Assembly (NCBI RefSeq): GCF_000399665.1 | Contig: NZ_KB976986.1 | Span: forward strand, 1,336,240 to 1,400,239 | Length of the DNA: 64,000 nt | Reading direction: 5' to 3' | Origin: Acinetobacter calcoaceticus ANC 3811 | GTDB taxonomy: Bacteria > Pseudomonadota > Gammaproteobacteria > Pseudomonadales > Moraxellaceae | Part shown: piece after piece, positions 8,964 through 17,062 of the stretch | Position numbering within the stretch: position 1 is the first letter of the stretch | Layout: each line of letters starts with the position of its first letter | The notes under the pieces: generated by a model | What the model was told of the DNA's origin: nothing | The model's input: only the letters and a program-made list of their open reading frames with translations | Databases searched by the model: none | Position numbers and translations under genes: made by a program

Positions 8964-9952
8964 TAGGTACCCTCCTGCTCTGGAGTCCAGATATCATCTA
9001 CCGCATTTATGGTAATTCCGCTTTTCGGTACCACGGCACCAAGAGCAGTACAAACCAAGTTTGTGTACCACTCATCCCCACGTGTATCACCGCTATGTTC
9101 TAATGCTTGGATAATAAAAATACCTTGGGCATTGGTCGCAAGCTTTGGAGTCTTTTGCGGCTGATCTACTTGTTGACCACCATATGAAATATCAAAATTC
9201 TCAGACTGCAGATTAGTAAGATCTATTTGTATACGGTCCTTACGCTTTAACTTTGGATTAAGTAAACACTTAACTACTAAGCCTTCGCTTGTAAGCTGAG
9301 GCATCCCCACCATCCCCGTACTAGCAGTTAAAACAAACATTGGCTGAAGCGTCCACTTATCTAGTTCAGTAGAACTTAAAACGCCATCTGAATAGTCATA
9401 AGTGACGTTATTCTCTTTGCCAATCTTTTCGATATACCCATGTAAACTTCCGAAAAGAACACGGCCACGCGGATACTTTTGATCGCTCAATGCTGCTATT
9501 TCACCAACATCAATACCGTATTTTTTGACTTCCTCTTCAATCAGTTCACTTAATCCCTGAATTGATGTCCCAGCGGGTACAGATTGTTTAATTACGGCGC
9601 TTTTTACCTGATCTCCCGATATAGCCAAAACACAAAGATATGTATCTACCGGACTGCTGCGGCCACGTCTGAACTGAAAAACACTACCTTTAAAAATAAC
9701 CTCAGGCTCATCCTTATCATAACTACACGCTAGAATGATCTGAGTGTCTTTTTTTGAGTCATCAACTCCAGCCAAAAGGTTCATAGTTTGATGAGATAGA
9801 TTATAAATATAGATCTCTGCCGCCTTAGGCTGCTCAGTAGTCCCCTGACTTACAACGAATGTAATTTTAAATTCTGAGATATCCAAAGCATCAGGGGCAT
9901 TTTTATCTACTTGTATGGTTAGCCTAAAGTTACGCATCCACTGCATTGTCAT
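8963..9952 (-). CDS. Baseplate hub protein (Gp27-like)
   Basis: The 329-aa protein lies between the baseplate plug and the spike genes, the position of hub proteins in simple contractile tails. It contains an N-terminal beta domain with F-V-V-S-Q-G and Y-I-Y-N-L-S, a Y-D-Y-S-D-G segment, and a C-terminal segment ending near E-W-Y-T-N-L. The family assignment rests on position and general similarity to phage hub proteins. Confidence 0.78.
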   Translation of the reverse strand: MTMQWMRNFRLTIQVDKNAPDALDISEFKITFVVSQGTTEQPKAAEIYIYNLSHQTMNLLAGVDDSKKDTQIILACSYDKDEPEVIFKGSVFQFRRGRSSPVDTYLCVLAISGDQVKSAVIKQSVPAGTSIQGLSELIEEEVKKYGIDVGEIAALSDQKYPRGRVLFGSLHGYIEKIGKENNVTYDYSDGVLSSTELDKWTLQPMFVLTASTGMVGMPQLTSEGLVVKCLLNPKLKRKDRIQIDLTNLQSENFDISYGGQQVDQPQKTPKLATNAQGIFIIQALEHSGDTRGDEWYTNLVCTALGAVVPKSGITINAVDDIWTPEQEGT

Positions 9953-10242
9953 GAGTCACTCCAAAACAATTTTATCATCGTACCTAAATCGGTGAATTGC
10001 TGGATTTCATCTTCATTGGTATTAAGCACATACAATGAACCACTAATAATATGCTGGTGTTGAATAAGCAAATTATCCCCCATCAACAAAGGTAAACCAG
10101 CAATTAAAGGGTTTTCAGCATTATCAAAAATATCCAAGAACCAGCTTTCTACCCGGTAGATGAGTTGCAATTTATATTGTGTTCCACCTAACCGAATACT
10201 AAATTTTTGATTGCCATTATTTAGTGGTATTTCGTAAAACAT
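9949..10242 (-). CDS. Baseplate plug protein (Pam3 gp18-like)
   Basis: The 97-aa protein begins M-F-Y-E-I-P-L and contains Q-Y-K-L-Q-L-I-Y-R and W-F-L-D-I-F-D, the hallmarks of the small baseplate plug family first described structurally in cyanophage Pam3. It probably seals the hub in the Pam3-type minimal baseplate. Its start is two bases past the Dit-like gene stop and its stop overlaps the hub gene. Confidence 0.85.
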   Translation of the reverse strand: MFYEIPLNNGNQKFSIRLGGTQYKLQLIYRVESWFLDIFDNAENPLIAGLPLLMGDNLLIQHQHIISGSLYVLNTNEDEIQQFTDLGTMIKLFWSDS

Positions 10243-10244
10243 AG

Positions 10245-10886
10245 TTATTCACCGAATAGAGCCGATTTAACCATTCCGGCAATTTGGCTGGCCGCAGATT
10301 CATTAATAGGTTTTGCTTGAACGGTACCGCCGTTATTGACTGCGGCCGTTGCTTCAGGGCTAGCTTGATTTTCAATAGCGACCAATGCTGTTTCTGTACT
10401 GACGATAAGAACTTTTTTAAACGTAATATCGATCATCAAAACATTTTCAGTCTGTCGATCGGTAGTACATCCAAGCGACTTAATAAGCATGTTTGTATAT
10501 AAGCGCTTTCCGGTTGAGATAATGAGTGGAACGCTTCGATCTTTTAACTGAAGTAGTGTTTGATAAACAATGCTTAAGCTAGTATTCCCCCCAAGAATCG
10601 TATTACCCAAGAATCCATTTAAGGTTCCCGCACTTTCGGACCAACCCACTTTCATTGTTAGTTCTGGTGGTTCGCTGAATGCATGATCTGAAATCGGTGC
10701 ACCCACTTCCGTAGGGTGTTCGGTAATGTTGTGTTCATCCTTATGCTTTTCTTCGATCGTAACATCTGCAAAAAGCCCCATGATTGTTCGTCCACGCCCA
10801 GACAATAATAGTGAACCTAAGATCTCCGAATTAGTTACTGCCGTGGCAGATCCTAGGGCACCATTGACTAATGTTCCTATTGCCAT
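10245..10886 (-). CDS. Dit-like baseplate/tail protein
   Basis: The 213-aa protein resembles the Dit-like N-terminal domain family of Pam3-type phages. It has an N-terminal segment reaching I-M-G-L-F-A-D-V, then H-P-T-E-V-G-A-P-I-S-D-H-A near residue 57, and ends in an Ala/Val-rich linker. It should form the ring that joins tube and hub. It is the first gene of the baseplate block and is separated from the tape measure by the accessory genes. Confidence 0.85.
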   Translation of the reverse strand: MAIGTLVNGALGSATAVTNSEILGSLLLSGRGRTIMGLFADVTIEEKHKDEHNITEHPTEVGAPISDHAFSEPPELTMKVGWSESAGTLNGFLGNTILGGNTSLSIVYQTLLQLKDRSVPLIISTGKRLYTNMLIKSLGCTTDRQTENVLMIDITFKKVLIVSTETALVAIENQASPEATAAVNNGGTVQAKPINESAASQIAGMVKSALFGE

Positions 10887-10899
10887 AATTTCACCTATA

Positions 10900-10925
10900 A
10901 AAAAACCTCGCTAAATGCGAGGTTT
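10900..10925 (-). terminator. Terminator at the end of the moron cassette
   Basis: On the minus strand AAACCTCGC, loop ATTTA, GCGAGGTTT runs into a T-tract. It is placed between the last moron gene and the Dit-like gene, isolating the cassette from the baseplate genes. Confidence 0.85.
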
Positions 10926-10939
10926 AAAATTTAGAAAAC

Positions 10940-11518
10940 TCATGCTTCATATTCTTTCAAAGTCATTGTATTTAATAGTTGTAAAATACCTTCATCGATT
11001 AATTCTCTTCGAGTATTTCTGGAAACCTTACCTCCGAAGGTATTTCCATCTTTCATAATTTGGATATGACTATGGGCAATATCATACTCAATATCATCTG
11101 GACAATAAATTACATCAAAACAATAATCATCGGAACTCTGTATTGCTCTAATATCTATTACAGCAAGACTCACAAATCCTAAATATTTCTCCTTAGAATC
11201 TGGCTGTCTCTCTAACCTTTTTGATAAGAGACTTAAGCCTCTATCATGAACTTCTTGATCATTTTTACAATGTTTCTGCCAATAAACAGACAATGCGTTA
11301 CCATTTTTCTCTGTAAAATTAGATGAAATAAGTTGATTTGTAAAAGGGTGCATAAATGTGCATCTATTTACAAACTGCTCATTATCAATAACAGTATCTT
11401 CAAATTTTTGATCAGCAAGAATCGTTTCAACTTTTTGATCATCAATTATTTCATTTTGTTCAAATTCGCTTGAAGCAGTAATTGATCTATTTAATGTTTC
11501 TTCAGGTGATAATGACAT
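10940..11518 (-). CDS. Hypothetical protein, third gene of tail-operon moron cassette
   Basis: The 192-aa acidic soluble protein is not recognised. Its N-terminal 50 residues are low in complexity and rich in Glu/Asp. The rest contains C-T-F-M-H-P-F-T-N-Q, Y-W-Q-K-H-C and a distinctive C-P-D-D-I-E-Y-D-I-A-H-S-H-I-Q-I segment. The His/Cys/Asp residues could bind metal, which is inference. It is third in a leftward trio and is followed by its own terminator. The AT-rich codon use differs from the flanking tail genes. Confidence 0.75.
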   Translation of the reverse strand: MSLSPEETLNRSITASSEFEQNEIIDDQKVETILADQKFEDTVIDNEQFVNRCTFMHPFTNQLISSNFTEKNGNALSVYWQKHCKNDQEVHDRGLSLLSKRLERQPDSKEKYLGFVSLAVIDIRAIQSSDDYCFDVIYCPDDIEYDIAHSHIQIMKDGNTFGGKVSRNTRRELIDEGILQLLNTMTLKEYEA

Positions 11519-11546
11519 TCTATCTTTCTTAACTTCAATATTATGA

Positions 11547-12146
11547 TTAAAACTTATTCAGCTCTTTTAAAATTACAGCAGGAATAGTCCCTTTTTTAAA
11601 ATAGATGCCATCTAAACGAGTTTTTTTCTTTTCAGAATCTATATATAGAAAATGCATTAATCCACCATCCTCTATAGATAAATATCCAGTTTGATCTTTA
11701 TGGGTAAATTTAAAATAAATTTCTCCATCATAATCCAGCCCCATTTCACCCTTACCATTAAAGTTAGGAAATTTATCCAATAGCCATTCAACCACTGCGA
11801 TTGAAAACTTTGTTGGCTTAATAAGATTTTCATCTAAAGGATAATTCTTAAGAAAATCAAAATTCAATCTTAATTTTTGATTTGCTGTTAATTCTTCGGC
11901 AGAGACATAGTGAGTAAAAGAAGTATTCGATTTAACACTATCACTAGAATCTAAAAAAATTTCAGTAAAAAAATCAGCTATATTTCTTGAATCCTTCAAA
12001 GATTTTCCAATAGTAGAGATTTTTTTAACAAATTTTTTAGACTGATCACGAGTTTTTTGGACAAGATCATCTGTAACAGAATCAATAGCTCTCAACAAAC
12101 CATTCTCTTGCCATGCTGATACTTGATAACTTTCAAAACCATACAT
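11547..12146 (-). CDS. Hypothetical protein, second gene of moron cassette
   Basis: The 199-aa protein has no signal peptide or membrane helix. Residues 20-60 are Lys/Asp-rich and helical. The C-terminal half (from about residue 105) has a compact pattern with W-L-L-D-K-F-P, Y-D-G-E-I-Y-F-K-F and Y-L-S-I-E-D-G-G-L-M-H-F-L. I cannot name a family. It lies 14 bases after the 197-aa gene and 28 bases before the 192-aa gene, so the three are one transcript. Confidence 0.75.
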   Translation of the reverse strand: MYGFESYQVSAWQENGLLRAIDSVTDDLVQKTRDQSKKFVKKISTIGKSLKDSRNIADFFTEIFLDSSDSVKSNTSFTHYVSAEELTANQKLRLNFDFLKNYPLDENLIKPTKFSIAVVEWLLDKFPNFNGKGEMGLDYDGEIYFKFTHKDQTGYLSIEDGGLMHFLYIDSEKKKTRLDGIYFKKGTIPAVILKELNKF

Positions 12147-12160
12147 TTTTATAATTCCTA

Positions 12161-12754
12161 TTATTTATTAACTGAATTGCATAAAGATTTAAATAATCTT
12201 TCTAAATCCTTAGTTTCCAAATCAACACGAACCATTGGTTCAACACCTAAATTAAAATTTCTATTATTTTTTAATGCTGTCTTATTAAATGGAGATATAT
12301 GATAAAAATCAATACATGCCTCGCTACTATCAGAAGATACAAACAATACATTAGAAACTAATTTAACATACTGATCTGGTTCTCTTTCGAAACGAGGTGG
12401 ATCTAAAGGTTTAAGATCTTGATCAGCCATTATTTTGTCAGTTTCATTTAATTCATTCACAAAATCCCTAACTGCTTCATTTTTAATTTTTATTTGAAGA
12501 CAAGTTCTAGCATCTTGAGAAGTAAATCGTTTTTCACAAAAGAAAATTTTTATAAAATTTGCATCTGATTCAAAAAAGCAATAATCAGATACATATCTAC
12601 GAGCTGGAACAGGTAGATCATCAACAGATAGGTGAAATTTGAATTGATTTTGATCTTGTGTCGGAGTTGCAACCGCTTCAACCTGATAACCATCGATTCT
12701 ATTGTTAGACTTAAGAGGTGAAATTGGTTTCATAGCGGATTTATTAGCAGACAA
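12161..12754 (-). CDS. Hypothetical protein with internal duplication, first gene of moron cassette
   Basis: The 197-aa soluble protein appears to contain two related segments. Residues 54-103 begin Y-V-S-D-Y-C-F-F-E-S-D, and residues 131-195 begin L-V-S-N-V-L-F-V-S-S-D. Both share a V-S-D/N-x2-F-x2-S-D-x5-I-x-F pattern followed by a charged helix. The layout recalls small DUF3467-type beta/alpha proteins, but I cannot claim membership. The start is TTG with GGAG about seven bases upstream. An ATG seven codons in is the alternative. Confidence 0.7.
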   Translation of the reverse strand: MSANKSAMKPISPLKSNNRIDGYQVEAVATPTQDQNQFKFHLSVDDLPVPARRYVSDYCFFESDANFIKIFFCEKRFTSQDARTCLQIKIKNEAVRDFVNELNETDKIMADQDLKPLDPPRFEREPDQYVKLVSNVLFVSSDSSEACIDFYHISPFNKTALKNNRNFNLGVEPMVRVDLETKDLERLFKSLCNSVNK

Positions 12755-12927
12755 AAGATATCTCCATCAAAAAAATTACAAACAATTATTATACGTAATA
12801 ACCAATGTCAAACATGGCATAAGTCAATTTATTATAACAGTAATTATCCTTTTGTATCACCTTTTTCGCTAAGATAGAAATTTTAAAAGCACGAAAAAGA
12901 TCATTTTTTTGAAATGATGTTATTGAT

Positions 12928-12955
12928 TTGATTTTAGATATATTCAAAATATAAT
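12928..12955 (+). promoter_or_regulatory. Sigma70-type promoter for the LprI-like pair
   Basis: TTGATT (12928-12933), a 16-base spacer and TATAAT (12950-12955) lie about 30 bases before the first secreted-protein gene. The match suggests expression independent of the phage late operon, as expected for a lysogenic conversion gene. Confidence 0.6.
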
Positions 12956-12985
12956 ACTTTTTAAAGCCATTCCTCTAAATTCGAA

Positions 12986-13318
12986 ATGAAGAAAATAGTA
13001 CTAATTATTGTAATTTCCCTAAGTTCCTCCACATTCGCTGGTAGCTTACATAGTGACTTACAAATGCTTGATAAAGAAATTAAAAGTCTTAAAAGTGAAT
13101 TGAATTCAATATATAAAAAAGCTTATACCCAAACCGAGGCAAAGCAAGAATTGGATTCATCTCAAAAAGCATGGTTGAAATATAAAGAATTACAATGTGG
13201 CGATTTCGTTGTAGCAGACACCCAAGGAAGCCCAGCAACGGTCAGCTATGATTTAACTTGCCAGTCGATCTTATATAAACAACGCATTGCATTCCTTAAA
13301 GAAATGTTTAGACAATAA
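12986..13318 (+). CDS. Secreted LprI/DUF1311-like protein
   Basis: The 110-aa protein has a clear signal peptide (M-K-K then a hydrophobic core, ending near S-T-F-A-G at residues 15-19). The mature part fits the LprI family (PF07007, lysozyme-inhibitor-like). It shows the Q-K-A-W-L-K-Y-K-E-L-Q-C motif near residues 60-71, and a second Cys at T-C-Q-S-I that could pair with it. It should be periplasmic. It is transcribed against the surrounding late genes from its own promoter. By family, a lysozyme-inhibiting role is possible, but most DUF1311 proteins are uncharacterised. Confidence 0.85.
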   Translation: MKKIVLIIVISLSSSTFAGSLHSDLQMLDKEIKSLKSELNSIYKKAYTQTEAKQELDSSQKAWLKYKELQCGDFVVADTQGSPATVSYDLTCQSILYKQRIAFLKEMFRQ

Positions 13319-13361
13319 GAAATACTCTCCTCAATCAATTTATTAAACTTGGATTTGATCA

Positions 13362-13718
13362 ATGAAAAAATTTCTATCAATACTTTTTGCTTCAACAATT
13401 AGCATGGGTGCACTTGCTAATTGTGAAATCTATTTCAACGATCCTGTTGATGTCGCAAAATGTTATGAAGATGAATCATATGCAAAAGTAACTACAAATT
13501 TAAAAAAATTATCTGAGCAATCTAAAGAGCAAATTAGTTATAACCCTAATGTTCTAAAAGATCTTACTAACTCTCAAAAAGATTGGTTAACTTACCGAAA
13601 TAGTTACTGTACTACATACAGCAACTATCATGGTGAGAAGAACAATCATTCTAATTGTATTGTCAAATTGAATAATGAGCGCGCTAAACAATTAAAAGCC
13701 GACATTGATGCAAACTAA
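13362..13718 (+). CDS. Second secreted LprI-like protein
   Basis: The 118-aa protein has a signal peptide ending near A-L-A-N (residues 17-20). The mature domain contains S-Q-K-D-W-L-T-Y-R-N-S-Y-C at about residues 71-83, the same core as its upstream neighbour. Four Cys residues in the mature part could form two disulphides. It lies 43 bases after the first copy and is probably cotranscribed. Its TAA overlaps the tape measure TAG tail-to-tail, so the pair abuts the structural gene exactly. The two copies are diverged, suggesting old duplication or joint acquisition. Confidence 0.8.
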   Translation: MKKFLSILFASTISMGALANCEIYFNDPVDVAKCYEDESYAKVTTNLKKLSEQSKEQISYNPNVLKDLTNSQKDWLTYRNSYCTTYSNYHGEKNNHSNCIVKLNNERAKQLKADIDAN

Positions 13719-15886
13719 CCTACGAATGCACCTTTTGCACTTCTTGCCATAAACACTAAAGAATATTCTTGTTGGCGTTTTATGGCATTAGCAGAATCCA
13801 TAGGACTAGAAGCACCATTAACTGTAACATCAGTTTGAAAGGATTGATGAATAACGACATTACTTGCACTCAAAGAGTTTGAATTATTCACTTGAGATTT
13901 ATGAGGGTTGCCATTTGGTGGCCCATAAGTACCAAACGAAGCATCAACATTTAAAGCGGTCGAATTATCATTTATTGGACTTTCGACTAACTTATTCGCT
14001 GCCTTGTAATGCTTCTTGAATATCCCAGCTTGCCTCAAGACAAACTGCTGTGGAGTTTCATTTTCTTTCATCCCATTTTGACGCATTGCCAAAAGTCCTT
14101 TTTTTGATGCTCCCTTACCAGACAAAGCTCTGGCAAATGTTTCAGCACCGATATTGTGGGCGAGATATAAATTTTCTCCTGTAACTGCCAATCCGTACTT
14201 TTTTAATATCTTGGCATTCTGCTTCGCGAGTAAACCTGTAGCTAATGTATTGATGCGCTTGTCATAACGAGGGTCATCTTTGGTACGGAATCGATCACCA
14301 ATTTGTGTCATGCCAATTTCTTTACCAGCATCAGTTTTAGCTAAACCATCCCATGTGGATTGAATAAATTGCCCAGTACCAATTGCTCCAGTAGGTGACA
14401 TTTTCCCGGTCCAACCAGCCTCCATTTTTACGAAACCGCGCAACACATCTTCAGGTATTCCATATTTCTTGGAAGCTTCTTTAATATATCCATCAATTTT
14501 GCTTCCAAAACTGAATGCATATTTTGAATTACCTGGATTTACAACCCTTTTCACCGCCTCAACTGTAGCTTTAGCGACTCCTGTAGCTGCTGCCACGCCT
14601 TTCTCAACTACGCTCTTAACATATTGTGTAGCAGTTGCGACCTTTTCTTGCGTAGGTGTAACCTTTTCTGGCTCGGGAGGGTTTACATATTCTTCTACAG
14701 CTTTCTTTGTTTTATCTACACTCTCTTTAACATCTGTTGCTACATCTTTTAATGCCCCAGCAGGATCATTAATAATTTTCTGAACAAACTCAATAGTCTT
14801 ATTTTTGACCCTATTGAGAATATCTAGAAAATCTTTAATTTTATTAATTATAGTATCAATACCATCAGTCCACTTAGACCAGTCAAATAGTGACTTGCCA
14901 CCGTCTTTCCATGTTTTGTAATCATCATAGAGCAAGGCCAGTGCCGCACCTAATGCTAGGATGATACCAATCGGCGAAGCCAGGAATGCGAGACGGAATA
15001 ACTTCAGCAATCCAATAAAGGTTTTTAATGCCGGTATAAACTTGAGTAGTAAGCCTAACGACTTGGCCATAGCACTAAACATTAAAGCCAGCATTGCAAA
15101 GCGTAGGCCAATGGCCAAACCTTCTTTGATATGTGGGTTTAACTGTGAAAATGCATGAATACCAGCCTGAATTAACTGATTAAGCAAACGCAAGATTGGA
15201 ATAAGAGCTTTACCGGCTTGCATAACGAAGACTTGAAAACCTGTTTTCGTCATCATTGTTAGGTCGCGGTACTCAGTCATGAACTCATTACCTGACTTAG
15301 CCAAGTCATCATTCATACCGAGTTCTTTCTGGATCTTCTGGTATTTCTCCATGTTCGAGATGAATTTACCATCTCGCATGGCCAACATTGTTTTTTGATC
15401 GATACCCAAAGAGTTAGCATAAGCATTCGCTTGATAAGCTGGCATCTTAGCTAATACGCCGCTTAGATCCTTCATGACCTCAATGCGGTCACGCATCTGG
15501 CCATTAGCATCGCGAGTGCTTACGCCAAGGCTTTTGATCTGACCTTCATAGCCTGGAGAGTTCCGGATCTTTTCGGCCAAAGACTCTAAAGATCCTACTG
15601 CGCCCTCAGCACTACCGCCAAGCTGTGTAATGGCGTTCCCATAAGCATTAATGTTTGTGACACTGGCACCAATACGCTGAGACGAAAAATAAAGCTTATC
15701 TAGCTCGCTGGCCGTTTGACGCACTGCAACGACGGCTCCAGTAGCCAAAGCCATCAAAGCACCATTTAATGCCTTAGCTTTCCATTCAATGCCATCCATG
15801 GCACTTTTCATACTAGCTAGACCTGAATTATCTGTATCAAATCCAAGTGAAACCAAAAAGTCTCGAATAACACCATTTTTAGCCAT
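13715..15886 (-). CDS. Tape measure protein with lytic transglycosylase domain
   Basis: The 723-aa protein sets tail length and probably cuts peptidoglycan during DNA injection. Residues 1-250 are helical tape-measure sequence, and residues 255-322 contain hydrophobic membrane-spanning stretches. Residues 345-450 are Lys/Ala/Val-rich and coiled. An SLT/lysozyme-like domain follows at about 465-620. Its candidate catalytic Glu489 lies in K-M-E-A-G-W, followed by S-P-T-G-A-I-G-T-G-Q-F-I-Q-S-T-W. The start is the ATG at 15886, 11 bases after the DUF6889-like stop. The length is modest, which fits a short contractile tail. Confidence 0.92.
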   Translation of the reverse strand: MAKNGVIRDFLVSLGFDTDNSGLASMKSAMDGIEWKAKALNGALMALATGAVVAVRQTASELDKLYFSSQRIGASVTNINAYGNAITQLGGSAEGAVGSLESLAEKIRNSPGYEGQIKSLGVSTRDANGQMRDRIEVMKDLSGVLAKMPAYQANAYANSLGIDQKTMLAMRDGKFISNMEKYQKIQKELGMNDDLAKSGNEFMTEYRDLTMMTKTGFQVFVMQAGKALIPILRLLNQLIQAGIHAFSQLNPHIKEGLAIGLRFAMLALMFSAMAKSLGLLLKFIPALKTFIGLLKLFRLAFLASPIGIILALGAALALLYDDYKTWKDGGKSLFDWSKWTDGIDTIINKIKDFLDILNRVKNKTIEFVQKIINDPAGALKDVATDVKESVDKTKKAVEEYVNPPEPEKVTPTQEKVATATQYVKSVVEKGVAAATGVAKATVEAVKRVVNPGNSKYAFSFGSKIDGYIKEASKKYGIPEDVLRGFVKMEAGWTGKMSPTGAIGTGQFIQSTWDGLAKTDAGKEIGMTQIGDRFRTKDDPRYDKRINTLATGLLAKQNAKILKKYGLAVTGENLYLAHNIGAETFARALSGKGASKKGLLAMRQNGMKENETPQQFVLRQAGIFKKHYKAANKLVESPINDNSTALNVDASFGTYGPPNGNPHKSQVNNSNSLSASNVVIHQSFQTDVTVNGASSPMDSANAIKRQQEYSLVFMARSAKGAFVG

Positions 15887-15896
15887 GGGACCACCA

Positions 15897-16049
15897 TTAT
15901 TTATTTTTTCTTTCGCGCTCCTGGTTAAGCAGATATTCGTTATCTGCTACGACATCGAGCGCATCATTCATGAGAGCTATATCAGCAAGATCTAGCTTCC
16001 CATTAATTAAAGATTCGTATTTGCACATGCCTTTAATGACTGGCCGCAT
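15897..16049 (-). CDS. Small DUF6889-like tail chaperone ORF (possible frameshift partner)
   Basis: The 50-aa product, from the ATG at 16049, reads M-R-P-V-I-K-G-M-C-K-Y and contains L-D-L-A-D-I-A-L-M-N-D-A-L-D, typical of the DUF6889 family found between tail chaperone and tape measure. The frame is open further upstream, through the end of the 170-aa chaperone, in the -1 frame. It may therefore be made as a frameshift extension like lambda G-T. The own start codon has only a weak ribosome binding site. Overlap and order match the lambda gpG/gpGT arrangement. Confidence 0.75.
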   Translation of the reverse strand: MRPVIKGMCKYESLINGKLDLADIALMNDALDVVADNEYLLNQERERKNK

Positions 16050-16084
16050 GAGCCAATCAGACTCATCCGGCAAGCTTTGAAACG

Positions 16085-16597
16085 TTATTGAGGTTGCTTC
16101 TGCATGCTCGATGCCTGAGTAAGCAACCCTAGAATAAAATTTCCGAGATTGAGCCTAATCGTTGCAATGACTAAAGGTAATAGCTCAGTCATATCAAGGT
16201 TATCGAACATGATTGTGTTGTTACGGCACACTACAGCACCGCCACGCTTTACAACGCCTAAACATTTATAAATTATGAAGTTGACATCTTCTTCAGGCAT
16301 AGAGGCAAACACTTCCATTAATGGAGAGAAGGCATCCGCAAGAGGTGTAAGATCTTCGAGATCAGGAATGACTTCAGGTTCCTTAGTATCCTCATCATTC
16401 CCAACAGATTCCGATGCAATTTCGGCCTTTTCTTCATTTGCTTCGATGGATGCAATTACTTTAGATAAATCACCTTTAGCAACCTCAGCAATAATTGGCA
16501 TTAGCTTAGGTACAATTGGTGCAATTTTTCGGGATACGTGAAACTGATCGACCGCATTTAAGCGGCCGATTGTGTATTCAATTCCATTAATTTCCAT
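16085..16597 (-). CDS. Tail assembly chaperone
   Basis: The 170-aa protein lies between the tail tube and tape measure genes, where phages encode the chaperone that coats the tape measure during tail assembly. It starts M-E-I-N-G-I-E-Y-T-I-G-R-L and has a central acidic stretch (residues 60-85). The C-terminal part, L-P-L-V-I-A-T-I-R-L-N-L-G-N-F, matches Mu-like tail chaperones. I use ATG at 16597; a GTG one codon upstream is equally close to the AAGG site. Confidence 0.8.
   Translation of the reverse strand: MEINGIEYTIGRLNAVDQFHVSRKIAPIVPKLMPIIAEVAKGDLSKVIASIEANEEKAEIASESVGNDEDTKEPEVIPDLEDLTPLADAFSPLMEVFASMPEEDVNFIIYKCLGVVKRGGAVVCRNNTIMFDNLDMTELLPLVIATIRLNLGNFILGLLTQASSMQKQPQ
16136..16142 (-). 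other. Candidate -1 ribosomal slippery heptamer
   Basis: On the minus strand the chaperone gene reads A-AAT-TTT in the zero frame (codons GGA AAT TTT ATT), a perfect X-XXY-YYZ heptamer. A -1 slip here leads into a frame that stays open through the DUF6889-like sequence to the stop at 15897-15899. The frame logic is seen directly; use in vivo is inference. Confidence 0.5.
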
Positions 16598-16608
16598 CAC
16601 TTAAAACC

Positions 16609-17052
16609 TTATTGATATGTGCCTAACTTCATATCGACTTTGATTGAGTCGAATACCCACTCCAGCATGCTGCCATCTTTAGCATTGGCTAAATCGGGAA
16701 CCTTTTTAAATGCGCATTTGGTGGCTGTAGCATTATCACCTGCAGTGGAATTATTCATCGTGATAGTGTTTTTCCCCCATTTACGCGTATCTGCTTTTTG
16801 CAAGTTATAGAGGTTCATTAACTTAGCATTCGTTGGAGATGTCTTTAAAAGTCGAACAGTGACTTGGCCAGAATTGTCAGCATGCAATGAATGCATTCCT
16901 TCACCGTCTGCACCTATGGTCATGGTGTTTTTATCGCCAGCCATACCAAAGGTAATACCTTCTTCAGCTACCCCAGCCCCATAACCTACATCGATAACCG
17001 CATCGTCACTCGTTAAAGTGCAATGGACATCCATAAAAGAATATGTACTCAC
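16609..17052 (-). CDS. Tail tube protein, DUF3277 family
   Basis: The 147-aa protein begins S-T-Y-S-F-M-D-V and ends in W-V-F-D-S-I-K-V-D-M-K-L-G-T-Y, both typical of DUF3277 tail tube proteins of contractile tails. The start codon is GTG with GGAG eight bases upstream. It follows the sheath gene directly, the normal sheath-tube order. Confidence 0.88.
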   Translation of the reverse strand: MSTYSFMDVHCTLTSDDAVIDVGYGAGVAEEGITFGMAGDKNTMTIGADGEGMHSLHADNSGQVTVRLLKTSPTNAKLMNLYNLQKADTRKWGKNTITMNNSTAGDNATATKCAFKKVPDLANAKDGSMLEWVFDSIKVDMKLGTYQ

Positions 17053-17062
17053 GTATTACTCC

